Below are positions 1 to 9,600 of a stretch of DNA of 64,000 nucleotides, piece after piece (the stretch's first letter is position 1; each line of letters begins with the position of its first letter). Position numbers and translations under genes: made by a program. The DNA is from Prostheceraeus crozeri. Lineage: Eukaryota; Platyhelminthes; Polycladida; Euryleptidae. The DNA lies in assembly GCA_907163375.1 (NCBI GenBank), contig CAJQUW010005346.1:281880-345879 (forward strand), written 5' to 3'. The notes beneath the pieces were generated by a model. The model had not been told where the DNA came from and made no database searches. It saw only the letters and a program-made list of their open reading frames with translations.

Positions 1-1
1 A

Positions 2-301
2 CGAAATGTTTTAAGTAATGCCGTTGGCTTTGCTGGTGATGTTGCTAGTGATCTTTCCAGAGGTAGAAGTTTTAAGAGCAGTTTGTTGAATCGTGGGAAG
101 GAACGCGGTTTAAAAACATTGAAGCAGACCATTGCTGGTGTTACTCAAGGAAAGAAATCACCTAAACGAATGAATAAAGGAAGGAGGAAACATCGCGGAG
201 CTGGTAAGGTGCGATCTTCAGTCAAAAGGCATTCACGCAAACGTCGCAGAGGCTCTAATCATTCATCAGGCGCTAAACGACGACGCTGCTATAACTTCTA
301 A
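2..301 (+). CDS. Basic core/minor capsid-like protein of left virus-like element (5' partial)
   Basis: The frame is open from the window edge, so the N-terminus lies outside. A TTG at 83 is not needed as a start. The visible part is about 99 residues. It opens with a Gly/Ala/Val-rich stretch (AVGFAGDVASDL) and then becomes very rich in Lys and Arg, with clusters such as KRHSRKRRRG and AKRRRC, and ends CYNF. Small basic proteins of this composition next to a capsid gene are typical of DNA-condensing or minor virion proteins in adenovirus-like and Polinton-like elements. That role is inferred from composition and position; no catalytic motif is seen. The stop is followed after two bases by the next ATG, so it heads a compact block with the capsid and protease genes. 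Confidence 0.6.
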   Translation, partial: RNVLSNAVGFAGDVASDLSRGRSFKSSLLNRGKERGLKTLKQTIAGVTQGKKSPKRMNKGRRKHRGAGKVRSSVKRHSRKRRRGSNHSSGAKRRRCYNF

Positions 302-303
302 TC

Positions 304-1581
304 ATGGAGTGTAAAACTTCCGGTTTTTGTTTGTTCGATCAACAAGCCATACAGACAGATATTCTTAGTTCAAGTATTGTAGATTATCATCCTCGAACAG
401 CTGAGAATGCTGGCCCCATTGAATTTGTTATTCCTGGTGGTAGTGATGACTACATAGATTTGAGTTATGCGATGCTTGATTTGAGGTTTAGAATTCAGCA
501 AGCAGATGGAACTGCTATTGACGATGCACATAAAGTTGGACTGAACAATTTACCATTGACTACATTACTTCGTGATGTTTCTCTAACGATTGGAGAGCAG
601 CAAGTGGAAGGTGGTCAAAGCGATTATCCCTATAAATCATATTTCAATCATGTATCACAGTTTCATCCAGCAGCACAAAAAAGTCATATGGAAGCCATGG
701 GATGGTACAGAGATGAAGCAGGAAAATTTGATGTTGAAACAAACAGTGGCTTTGTAAAGCGATCTGCTATGATTAAAGATAGTAGAGTATGTCAGCTATA
801 TGGTCCGCTGAATTTAGACTTCTTTAGACAGTCAAAGTTTTTACTGTGTAATACCAGCATGCGACTCAAGCTGACATTGAATAAGCCTGAATTTGCGCTG
901 AATGCATTTGCTAAAGTTGACAATTTTAGAATTCATGTGGAAGATATTGCACTTTACATTCGTCGAGTAGTACCGAATCCAAGTGTCATTAGAGGGCATG
1001 CTGAAGGCCTTAACCGCCAAAATGCCATTTACCCTATTCAGCATACAAAGCTTCTCACCTTTACAATTCCGAAAGATCAAAAGAGTTTCATGAAAGATGG
1101 CCTCTTTCCATCGGAAGCACCGAAGCTCCTCATGGTGGCAATGGTTGAAAATGATGCATTTAATGGTAATATAAAGAAGAATCCTTTCAATTTTAAACAC
1201 AATCAGTTAAGTGAAATTGCTTTACGTGTAAATGGTGTGAGTCATCCTGGTCCACCCTACAAACCAGATTTTGCTTCAGATCAATTTATGCGCAGTTATG
1301 TTGATTTTATGGATGTTTTTGGCTTTTACAATACGGATGACACCAACGGACTGACTATGAAAGAGTTTAAGAGTGGATATACTATTTATGCATTTGATTT
1401 GACTGCTGACAGCGATATTAGTGCACCCTATCGTCAAGCGAACGTGCCTCATAATATTCGTTTGGATTTGACGTTCAAAAGAACACTACCTGAGACGATC
1501 AATGTATTAATTTATGCAGTCTTCGATTCAAATATTGAAATTACAAAGTATCGTGACGTGATTCTTCAGTATAATCGTTAA
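304..1581 (+). CDS. F54H12.2-type capsid-like protein
   Basis: This 425-residue protein has no membrane segment or signal peptide. The N-terminal third carries a pattern I recognise from the family annotated in invertebrate genomes as 'F54H12.2-like': an IEFVIPGGSDDYIDL strand, a DLRFRI strand, then a LTTLLRDVSLTIGEQQVEGG loop and YPYKSYF. That family belongs to virus-like DNA elements and is thought to be a double-jelly-roll major capsid candidate. Capsid function is inferred from family and from its neighbours, a basic core-like protein upstream and an adenain-type protease downstream. The stop codon overlaps the protease ATG (TAATG), suggesting coupled translation or a shared transcript. 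The frame is intact and of normal length. Confidence 0.75.
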   Translation: MECKTSGFCLFDQQAIQTDILSSSIVDYHPRTAENAGPIEFVIPGGSDDYIDLSYAMLDLRFRIQQADGTAIDDAHKVGLNNLPLTTLLRDVSLTIGEQQVEGGQSDYPYKSYFNHVSQFHPAAQKSHMEAMGWYRDEAGKFDVETNSGFVKRSAMIKDSRVCQLYGPLNLDFFRQSKFLLCNTSMRLKLTLNKPEFALNAFAKVDNFRIHVEDIALYIRRVVPNPSVIRGHAEGLNRQNAIYPIQHTKLLTFTIPKDQKSFMKDGLFPSEAPKLLMVAMVENDAFNGNIKKNPFNFKHNQLSEIALRVNGVSHPGPPYKPDFASDQFMRSYVDFMDVFGFYNTDDTNGLTMKEFKSGYTIYAFDLTADSDISAPYRQANVPHNIRLDLTFKRTLPETINVLIYAVFDSNIEITKYRDVILQYNR

Positions 1582-2042
1582 TGAGTTGGTTGACTGCTGA
1601 CGATATTAAGACTAAAGTGCAGCGTAATGCAGACGAAGCGACGTTGAAAGCTTTCGATAATGTCTATTCACTCGATACCTTACCACCTGCAGTAAATCAC
1701 TATCCCATCTTTATTGTGCTAAACACTCATTCACAGAATTTAGGCGGTGAGCATTGGAAAGCGATCTTTATTGGAGAAGACCGACGTGGTGAACTATTTG
1801 ACTCTCTTGCTCAACCTCCAAATATACCAACACAGCAGTGGTTGAGAAAACATACGCGTCAATATCAGCGAAATGAACGCATACTACAACATCCACTTTC
1901 ATCAACGTGTGGTGCTTTTGTACTGTACTTCATCTTAAAACGTTTACATGTATCTCGATTTGCATCTATTATTCAAAACTTTTCATGTAATCCATCCTCT
2001 AATGAAAAAATGATTTGTAAGTTCTATCATGATTTGAAATAA
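1581..2042 (+). CDS. Adenain-like cysteine protease (maturation protease)
   Basis: This 153-residue protein has the C5/Ulp1-like arrangement of His, acidic, Gln and Cys residues: H58 in GGEHWK, D74 in ELFDS, Q103 in ILQHP and C110 in SSTCGAFVLY. In adenoviruses and Polintons this protease cleaves capsid and core precursors during particle maturation. The full set of catalytic residues suggests an active enzyme. The ATG overlaps the capsid stop by one base. AATAAA overlaps the stop region near 2038, so this is probably the last gene of the plus-strand block. It converges on the minus-strand TBP-like gene with only 27 bases between stops. A host SUMO protease is the alternative, but the size and context favour the viral type. 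Confidence 0.85.
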   Translation: MSWLTADDIKTKVQRNADEATLKAFDNVYSLDTLPPAVNHYPIFIVLNTHSQNLGGEHWKAIFIGEDRRGELFDSLAQPPNIPTQQWLRKHTRQYQRNERILQHPLSSTCGAFVLYFILKRLHVSRFASIIQNFSCNPSSNEKMICKFYHDLK

Positions 2043-2069
2043 AAACATCATGTTGGAAAAAATTGTTTT

Positions 2070-2615
2070 TTATTTTACAATCCGCTGGGTACGTACATAC
2101 TCAATGAGATAGTCTAGGATCATATTTGCTTGTTCATGAGATTTTAGTCCAGTAATGATCACTTTACTATTATGAAAGATTGCCACATGCACAGGCAACC
2201 AACAACTAATGAGAGCTGCAGGAAAAAGTTCGGGTTCATAACACAAACTGTAACTGCTGGTACGAATCTTCAAAAATGATAGACTGTCACTCAATTGAGT
2301 AGAGATCACCATATTGTCCACAGTCAGATTCGACATCACACACCTCTCCCTCTTCCATATCCGACGTAGTAGTCTTTGTAGCTCTAAGCGCATTGACTGC
2401 GCCGATGAATGAGAAAGGGCGCCGAGAATCTGTACAGTCCCATTTGGGAAGAGTTGAAGATTCCGTGAATTGTTCATCTTCACCACTAACATTTGAGGAC
2501 GGCCCGGGTAATACTTGCTGTTTGGAAGCTGTTGGCGTAATGTTGTGAGATCGATTTTGGTGTAGAGTCTGAAGCGACGGAGAATGTTGACGATGGTGTA
2601 GCGATGGCGCTTCAT
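2070..2615 (-). CDS. TATA-box-binding-protein-like protein
   Basis: This 181-residue protein spans two TBP-type repeats. Repeat 1 (about residues 8-85) shows a KIDLTTL helix, a YYPGRPQMLVVKM strand pair and LFPNGTVQILGA, the places where TBP has its 'F-SGK-V-TGA' saddle strands. Repeat 2 (about 95-175) shows DNMVIS, the near-diagnostic YEPELFP, and IFHNSKVIITGLKSHEQA. TBP bends promoter DNA to position RNA polymerase; a viral paralogue could direct transcription to the element's own promoters. The start is placed at 2615 because an upstream in-frame ATG at 2759 would run through the conserved domain of the neighbouring gene. The first 110 codons overlap the tail of that gene in another frame. 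The homology call is strong; the role is inferred. Confidence 0.8.
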   Translation of the reverse strand: MKRHRYTIVNILRRFRLYTKIDLTTLRQQLPNSKYYPGRPQMLVVKMNNSRNLQLFPNGTVQILGALSHSSAQSMRLELQRLLRRIWKRERCVMSNLTVDNMVISTQLSDSLSFLKIRTSSYSLCYEPELFPAALISCWLPVHVAIFHNSKVIITGLKSHEQANMILDYLIEYVRTQRIVK

Positions 2616-2937
2616 GATGAAAGAATGAGTAAATTGAGCGATGTACCTTCCTTTTATACTTTTCCCAACTACCTTGATGAAATGTGAAGTTAGTATGAAG
2701 TTGGGAATGATAGAGTTGAATTCGCCGATTGTTGACGCGCAGCCAGATGCGATTTCCAATACGTGAATGTCTTTTCATATAGAAGTATTTCAAGTCCTTC
2801 ATGATATGATGTAGAGATTGAAAATGACGATAAGATAAAGCAAACTCTCTTCTCACATTTCCAGTTGAATCTTTGAAATAGACGTTTCGATCATGATCCG
2901 TTTCAATACGTTGTAGGGAATCTAATTTCCAACTCAT
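2287..2937 (-). CDS. PC4-like (?) paralogue with long disordered tail
   Basis: This protein has 216 residues. The first 107 form a domain clearly paralogous to the next gene upstream. Shared landmarks are W-LDSLQ, a basic HFK/YFK-S-G strand, an 'LT/LSY-R-F--L--IM-DL' helix, 'I-W-L' and 'I-IYHS', then F-F---WEKY and H-SI--F. The 'GI-LT--Q/RF--L' helix after a strand hairpin resembles the PC4/p15 single-stranded-DNA-binding fold, but this is a weak pattern match. The remaining 109 residues are Ser/Thr/His-rich and end acidic (DMEEGEVCD). They overlap the TBP-like gene in another frame, beginning where its ATG lies. The paralogue stops right after the domain, so the tail may be accidental or truly dual-coding. 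ATG 2937 is the natural start. Confidence 0.6.
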   Translation of the reverse strand: MSWKLDSLQRIETDHDRNVYFKDSTGNVRREFALSYRHFQSLHHIMKDLKYFYMKRHSRIGNRIWLRVNNRRIQLYHSQLHTNFTFHQGSWEKYKRKVHRSIYSFFHHEAPSLHHRQHSPSLQTLHQNRSHNITPTASKQQVLPGPSSNVSGEDEQFTESSTLPKWDCTDSRRPFSFIGAVNALRATKTTTSDMEEGEVCDVESDCGQYGDLYSIE

Positions 2938-2959
2938 GGTGCGTGGTAATCATATCTGA

Positions 2960-3316
2960 TTAAGATTTGCATAGTAGGGCGATGAACTCACGACGAATAA
3001 ATGTCATGATGGAGCGATGTATGTATCTTCTATACTTCTCCCAATTGTATTTGCGAAATGAGAAACAGTTTGCGGAATGAGAATGGTAGATTTGAATTTC
3101 ATTTCTGTAATGTTGAAGCCAAACTTGATCACCCAAGGAGATGAATCTTAATGTTTCAAAATATTCCAAATCCCTCATGATATCATTGAGGTTGACAAAT
3201 TGTCGCCATGTTAATGTAATTCCTCTTGATGTATGACCATGAGAATTTTTGAAATGTACGTTTCCATCACGATCAACTCTGATATATTGTAGAGAGTCCA
3301 AAATCCAAGTCTTCAT
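2960..3316 (-). CDS. PC4-like (?) small paralogue
   Basis: This 118-residue protein is a single compact domain, aligned over its whole length with the first half of the preceding minus-strand gene, so the two arose by tandem duplication. It carries RGITLTWRQF and NLNDIMRDL in the region resembling PC4's C-terminal strand and helix. The second half (LGDQVWL, IQIYHS, FSFRKYNWEKY) may be a second half-repeat. PC4 binds single-stranded DNA and assists TBP-dependent transcription, so a link with the adjacent TBP-like gene is attractive but inferred. The start is ATG 3316; a TTG twelve bases upstream is in frame. It diverges from the 472-aa-class gene on the plus strand with only 35 bases between start codons, so the promoters must overlap. 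Confidence 0.6.
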   Translation of the reverse strand: MKTWILDSLQYIRVDRDGNVHFKNSHGHTSRGITLTWRQFVNLNDIMRDLEYFETLRFISLGDQVWLQHYRNEIQIYHSHSANCFSFRKYNWEKYRRYIHRSIMTFIRREFIALLCKS

Positions 3317-3351
3317 GATGTTATGCAAAGTTGCAGATTAGCAATATAAAA

Positions 3352-4749
3352 ATGTCGTTTTATCATATTTTGCTTAGCAATGCGGCTACAAAGAGATTTA
3401 CTAGTAATCGAGCCGCACTCTTTTCTACTCCCATTGATCATGCACAACAGCTAAATGGGAATTGGGAAGTGGGTGTCACTCAACTTGTTTATAGCAACTG
3501 TGTCTATACTTTTGATCATGAGGTGATGACTATTAATATGAGGCGTACAGCTGCTTATCAATGTGAAAAGGGGTGCCGAGTATACATTCCACAGTGGTCA
3601 AAGAAAGATCTCTTATCATGTAAAAAGTTTATATATGATTTCTTGAATAAAGCGTGTAAACATATTGTCCAATTTACTCCGCACAATGATGATTATAATT
3701 ATGTACATCATGTAGTTGAGAAAGATTGGATTGTTGGTTTAAGTCCAAGTTTAAGAAATGATTTAGGCTACCTCGCTAGCGCCTTAACAAGCTATGATAA
3801 TTTTAACGTTAATTACCACATAAGTGGTCATAAACAGTTAATATATCGAGAGGAAGCTTATTATGTAGATCTTATTCCAAGAAATGAGAAGACGTTGGTG
3901 AAGAAGATTGTGATTAAGCCAAGAAAGACAAACATGACTCCTGAAACATTATTGAAGAAATTTAATTATCTCCTTCGAGTTGATGGTAAACAAGTGGCAA
4001 CATTGACTTATATCAAATCATCTAATCATATTGCAATAAGCAAATTAAATGATGATGATCTAGTATTAGTTTGTTCAAAAGATTTTCATCAGTTCTTACG
4101 ACATCGTTCTGCAGCTGTTCATGGAAAATCTGATATGCAACATTTACCATGTGAAAGGCCAAATCAATTTGATACAGAATGGGCCGTATCTTTATACAGA
4201 AAGTGTGTAGAGCCTTTTGGTGGTTTCTTACATGAAACAAGAGTGTTGATGCCTCGCATTATTACTTCGGTTAAATTGGTTGTAGATTATTTAAATGAAG
4301 TGATTAATGAGCAACATATTTCATTTTCTGAAAAAGAAGGTACTTTGTCTCTCACTATAAATGGAAAAGGTATTGAACTAATTATGGATAAAACTCTAAT
4401 GGACATTTTGGGTTTTGATCAAAATATCTTTAAAAGTGGTACTGTAACCAAAGCTAGCGCAGACATGTCGCTATCGCGTCGTATTAACTATTTTCAGATA
4501 TATTCCAATATTGGTGAAGATGTACGTGTGGGAGATGTTGAAGCTCCATTGCTAGCAATGATACCATACCAGCCAAAAAGCTGCAGTATTTTATCTGAGC
4601 ATACTTTCAAGAAAGTGCATTATACAAAGCTGAAATCAAACTACATCCCACAAATTGATATTGCCATTTATGATGATGCTGGTGCGTTGATTCCTTTTCA
4701 TAAAGATGCTGTGACAAGTATTACACTCCATTTCCGAATGAAGAGTTAA
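3352..4749 (+). CDS. Virion-type structural protein candidate, paralogue 1
   Basis: This 465-residue protein has no catalytic motif or membrane segment. Its N-terminus (FYHILLSNAATKRF, then LNGNWEVGVTQL-Y) matches that of the following gene (FLIYLPSNASMNKF, LEGEWEVGVSSI-Y), and both end in strand-rich segments closing on an aromatic and Arg. The two are therefore ancient tandem duplicates. Proteins with the 'L-SN-S---F--N----L-G-WEVG' opening recur in invertebrate virus-like elements beside F54H12.2-type capsid genes, which suggests a capsid, penton or attachment role; I cannot assign it further. ATG 3352 fits the paralogue alignment. The stop overlaps an ATG (TAATG) that opens a 12-codon ORF ending two bases before the next gene's preferred ATG, a layout suited to reinitiation. 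Confidence 0.55.
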   Translation: MSFYHILLSNAATKRFTSNRAALFSTPIDHAQQLNGNWEVGVTQLVYSNCVYTFDHEVMTINMRRTAAYQCEKGCRVYIPQWSKKDLLSCKKFIYDFLNKACKHIVQFTPHNDDYNYVHHVVEKDWIVGLSPSLRNDLGYLASALTSYDNFNVNYHISGHKQLIYREEAYYVDLIPRNEKTLVKKIVIKPRKTNMTPETLLKKFNYLLRVDGKQVATLTYIKSSNHIAISKLNDDDLVLVCSKDFHQFLRHRSAAVHGKSDMQHLPCERPNQFDTEWAVSLYRKCVEPFGGFLHETRVLMPRIITSVKLVVDYLNEVINEQHISFSEKEGTLSLTINGKGIELIMDKTLMDILGFDQNIFKSGTVTKASADMSLSRRINYFQIYSNIGEDVRVGDVEAPLLAMIPYQPKSCSILSEHTFKKVHYTKLKSNYIPQIDIAIYDDAGALIPFHKDAVTSITLHFRMKS

Positions 4750-4788
4750 TGCAAACGTATGCTAATATATTTTTCCAATGTGAATAAT

Positions 4789-6309
4789 ATGGAAAGTGAA
4801 AATAAGGACTCGTTTCTAATCTACTTGCCCAGTAATGCTTCTATGAATAAATTTCCCAAAAATAAACCATCAGACTATCGAGTAGAATTAAATCGGCCAC
4901 TGCATTTAGAAGGTGAATGGGAAGTTGGCGTTTCTAGTATTTGCTATGATAGCAATATTCAGAATGTGAATGATTTGGAAGAAATGATATTGACTCCTCG
5001 CACCCATGATGGAATAACGATGAATAATGCATTTCAGTTCCCATACAATTTAACATCAGATGGAAAGTGGAACTATGAATGGATTCAGATAAAATCAGAT
5101 TCTTATGAGCCATTTGGGAATGAGAAAATTATTAAGGCATTCAACAGTGGTAATACTTCCATCATGAAGAATAAAAATCAGAAAGCTTATGAGTTTACTA
5201 TCTATCATTGGAGTGGGAGACAGTTCCTCCGCTTTCATTCTTTTACTAAAGGTCTTACGCTGAGGTTGGATAGTGAATTCTATCCACATCTTGGTTTTGG
5301 TCATGGACTACATCTAACGTCAATTGCTACTGCAAATGTTAAAAAAGTTTATTCAAATCGAATCAACAAATTTCATTATAGATTTAAAATATTTGATGAA
5401 GATGTTGTAGAATGCGAAGAACGCATCATTTTGAAAAAGCGTGGTGTTCAACCTTTATCACTTATTGAGTTAGTAAAACGATGGAATGAGACTGTGGGTA
5501 AGAAGTATGGAGAGAAAATTATGGCGGACAAAAATAAGTTGGTTATTCAGAAATATAATGACAAACTTACAGTTTATTTCTCTCCAACCTTGCGTCATTT
5601 TGTAAGACATTATACGCCTATTATTGGAAGCGGTGTGGTGTATGCTTCTCATGAATATCACACTAAAGCTGATTCAGTTAATGATGAATGGTGGGTGGAC
5701 ATCTATGGTGATCGCATCAAGAAAATTTACCAGTCTTATGAAGAATCTAAAGTTGCTATCAATATAATGCCGCGTCTATATCATACAGTTGAAAGCTTCA
5801 TTCATGTAGTAAATCCTTATATACAACAGAAGTTGAAGCATGTGATGAAAAGTAAATATGATGCAAAGACACACCACATTTCGTTTTCAATTGAAAATCA
5901 ACGCGTTGTTCTGAAACTGGGTGATGACATTCAATGTCAATTGAGTAAAAATTTGAAAAAACTCTTTGGTTTTTCAATGCTACAAACAGTGTTTGCTGCT
6001 GCGCATACGATTGGTATAGAAACACCAATGACACTTGATAAACATGAACAGCACCTTTACATTCAAAGTGATTTGATTCTACCTATTTCTGTTGGTGAGA
6101 AAAAAGAATACATTTTACGTGATTTCATTCATGATAAAGACGCTTCATATGGAATAGTCGAGAAGATGTTTGAATCTATTTTCTATCATCCCGTCGTCAA
6201 ACAAACTATACCCTCTATTGCTATCAAAATTACCAATGGTTTACAAGAGTGCATCCATGTGAAAGATACTAAATCCCTCATAACGTTAGTGTTTCGGAAA
6301 ACAAAGTGA
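4789..6309 (+). CDS. Virion-type structural protein candidate, paralogue 2
   Basis: This 506-residue protein runs from the ATG at 4789; an in-frame ATG at 4759 would add ten residues. The later ATG puts the conserved opening (DSFLIYLPSNASMNKF, then EGEWEVGVSSICY) at the same distance from the start as in paralogue 1. The middle carries DEWWVDIYGDRIKKIY, matching DTEWAVSLYRKCVEPF in the paralogue, so similarity extends well beyond the N-terminus. There is no signal peptide, membrane span or enzyme motif. Function is unknown; a structural role is inferred from recurrence next to capsid genes. It converges on the DNA polymerase gene, and an AATAAA at 6404-6409 could end its transcript. Confidence 0.55.
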   Translation: MESENKDSFLIYLPSNASMNKFPKNKPSDYRVELNRPLHLEGEWEVGVSSICYDSNIQNVNDLEEMILTPRTHDGITMNNAFQFPYNLTSDGKWNYEWIQIKSDSYEPFGNEKIIKAFNSGNTSIMKNKNQKAYEFTIYHWSGRQFLRFHSFTKGLTLRLDSEFYPHLGFGHGLHLTSIATANVKKVYSNRINKFHYRFKIFDEDVVECEERIILKKRGVQPLSLIELVKRWNETVGKKYGEKIMADKNKLVIQKYNDKLTVYFSPTLRHFVRHYTPIIGSGVVYASHEYHTKADSVNDEWWVDIYGDRIKKIYQSYEESKVAINIMPRLYHTVESFIHVVNPYIQQKLKHVMKSKYDAKTHHISFSIENQRVVLKLGDDIQCQLSKNLKKLFGFSMLQTVFAAAHTIGIETPMTLDKHEQHLYIQSDLILPISVGEKKEYILRDFIHDKDASYGIVEKMFESIFYHPVVKQTIPSIAIKITNGLQECIHVKDTKSLITLVFRKTK

Positions 6310-6614
6310 AGTCATTGTGATATGTTTATTGAAATATGTACATGAATGTGAAGCAACAGACTTTATACAACATCCACTGAAAATATATACATGAGCGCAC
6401 TTCAATAAACATTGTTATATACAAAAAGTCTTTTTACTTCGTGAAGGGTGGAAATATACAGGGATAGGAAAAATGTCTTTCAGTGGAAAAGTCATCACAT
6501 GGGGAATGTACAGATGTGGACACATATTCACAAGGAAAAAACAATCTCATGCGATACATAAAACAACAATGTTTATCTACAGAAATCAACATCAAAATAC
6601 TAAGTTAAGGATGA
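6310..6614. other. Convergent 3' ends, no gene
   Basis: This 305-bp AT-rich stretch separates the stops of the plus-strand structural gene and the minus-strand polymerase gene. The plus strand has AATAAA at 6404-6409, a plausible cleavage signal. Nothing else is seen. Confidence 0.5.
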
Positions 6615-9600
6615 TTATGCTAAGACGTCTCCTGAATGTGGTAGTGTGAGTTTAATTCTTTTGGGTGGTGGTATGTTTGTGTCAGGATGTCCATGTGGAA
6701 GAGATATGTTGTGTTCTAACCAGCACCTCTTATCCTCCCATGCTGAAAGCGCCCGTTTCCTAAAAGTATGAGTTTTGATCTCATGCGACTTAGATTTTAA
6801 GATTGTCATATTGACAAACGTTATATTTTTATTTCTATAGGCTTTCCTGAAATTCTTATGTTTCATATTTTGCACAATGGATTTTGATATGCCTTTAGCG
6901 CGCTTAATGCTATCATCACTATCCTTTAATTTCATAGAATACATTTTTGGACGGAGGAGAATCATTTCATCTATTTCCTTCCCTGCTGTCTCATCCTTAA
7001 AGCAGCCAAGTTTTGCCTTATTTTTGATGGAGTAGAGTGGATGATCAGCAGGATAATTTGATGTATCAAAATATCTTTCCAAAGATTTTCCTACTTCATT
7101 GAAATTTAAATCTTTTTGAGTGGTAATACCTAAGAAGAAACTATCTGTATCACCACCCAACAAACGAACCTCTTTTACGAGAGGACATGGTTTTAGTATT
7201 TTATAAAAGAGTTGGTACATTTCAAGCTTAGAATAATCTAGTACAGCTTGACCAATATAGATGGGTTTGCACAACTCAACTTCAGATTTTATCATTTTAA
7301 CACCTATAAGGTCCTCATCGATAATGTCTCTATCGATGAATAGAGGTGATGAGGTCAATTTGTGATACTTTTGATCATCATTAACTAGTTTGTAGTTTAC
7401 GCGCTTTCTAACATCCTCCATCGTCTTACCAAATAGACTGTTGTTCTTATATTTATAAAAATCTTTTTCAAAGTTATTTTGGGCTAGTGCACGTTTCTGG
7501 CTGTTGCTATCAATATATGGCTTGAGGAAGGCTTTCTGTCTAAATTTAATAATGCGGTGAACTCTTTTTAAAATCATACCCATTTCTAAATAAAATTTTA
7601 AGATGCTAAAGTGGACTAGATAGTTTTCTTTATCATACTGGGTGAGTAAAAGTTTGCGACAAGGCTTATAGTCGGGTTGTCCACATGATTCTAAATCTTT
7701 ATGAAATTGTTTCATAAAGTCGGAAAACATATCTTTACTCACTTCACCTGATTCGGGTGCGAGTGGAAAATCTACGGTTTTATGTTTAATATTATTTGGA
7801 TAGATTAGATCTATCTCAAAATAATATCCCCAATCACCTTCATCTGGAATTGCTAGTATGTTAGAAGGGTTGGAGAAATGTTGAATATCACTATCATCTA
7901 ACCAGCTAAACTCAGAGTGAGGTAGCGGTTTGGATAATGAACTACCATACAAATTATTTTGGTCATAATACTTCAGATGAGTCTGGTCATTGCCTACTGT
8001 TTCAGATTTTAACCTATGTTTATTTACAAATGTGAGACCACCGCGAATTCCTCGCTCAAATAAATTATACATCTCTGGATCTTGTAAGAGATGAATGGTC
8101 TCACCAGTCATTTTAAAAGCAGACTTAAATGACATGGCTGGCAGACTGACAAAGTGGACGGGATCTAACTTATCTTCTTCTAATGCCACTCGTCGAAACT
8201 CCTGAAATACATCAGCCAGCAAAAATACATCTAACTTAAGGTAGGCAATCATATATTCGCCAAATGTATGGCAGTCAAATTTTATCCATGCATCTTGTGC
8301 ATGATCATAATCTTCGGTCTTACATTCTGCGCCGGTCAAATCATTTTTAAATTTATCTATGGGCGGAAGAGAAGTCTCGCCGAGTTTACTAATCGCATCA
8401 AAATATGCATATGGAAAGACTCCTTTCCGTGTGATGACTTCATCGGTTAGATTTGGGTATTGTTTCTTAAGATTTTGTGTTAGTGGAAGAGACTTTAGAT
8501 TTTGCACGAGAGAGGCCAGTGATGCAGTCATAAATTGGTAGGAATCTAAAAATTTTATATCAAAATAGACCGTCTTATTTTCTTTAGTTTTATCGACAGG
8601 CACTTTTGCTGTCATGGCCATAAACTTCTCTCTCGTTTGCGCTATTACATCAAGCTTCCACTCTTTCATTTGACCTAAACCTCCTTTTATTATCATATGG
8701 CTGTCGTAGCCCTTGAAATTATGGAAAATGACGGGTAATGTACGCCGTTTCATCCTAAGTGAAAAATTGCATTTTGAACAGAGTGCGTTTCTAAATTTAG
8801 CAGTGATGTGATCATGGTCGCGCACTTTCTTAATCTTATCATCGTCAAATGTTTTCCTACATTTGGGGCAAATGTTGCAACTATCAAATTTTGCTTGATC
8901 ATCTGCTGTCATATGCAATGATCTGCGATAGAGTTCACCATCATGTTTTTGTTGAAATTTTACAGCCTGTTCGAGGAATTGTAGGAATTGGTAAATACAA
9001 TCCTCACCTTGCCAGACGCGCATTTTATTTTGCCTACCCCTAAAGTGATCATGCCATACTTCATAGCAGGAAATGGCTGCTGGTCGATGGATGTTATCAT
9101 CGATATAACATTCGATGTCAGCATAGATGACACGAAGAGGACTTAATTCATCACCATTCTCTCTATATGAAAACTCCTTATCTTTGGGCATGCGCTCCAT
9201 TTGCAGTTTACCTCGCTTACACCATTCGTAATGAGTTTCAAATTTAGTTTTCCTCCTAAAGTGGCGAATACATCTGTCGCAGTAATATAACTCTCTACTA
9301 GAGTTTTCTAAGTGGTGGTATAAGCGAGAGATTTTGGGAATACCGCAGTAGTGCCATTCCTCACTATCATCCTGTTTTACTAATAACAGGTTTACTGTAC
9401 GTTCATAACAACTCGAACGCGAGTTGTAGCGCACACCCTTCAATCCTTTTTCCCAAACATGGAGAACTATTTTGATGTTGTTCAATTTTTCAAATTTTTC
9501 TATATCTTTAATTTTCATATCGTCACTATTACAGTCATCGAAGTTTAATTCATTCTCCCACTGTTGATACTTACTCTTGCGGTATCGACTATTCTGCACA

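Noticed and set aside
2616-2759. Upstream in-frame extension of the TBP-like gene to the ATG at 2759
   Set aside because: This part reads across the conserved domain of the overlapping paralogue and has no TBP similarity, so ATG 2615 is preferred.
8268-9043. Small plus-strand frames within the polymerase gene
   Set aside because: They are opposite-strand shadows of a long conserved gene.
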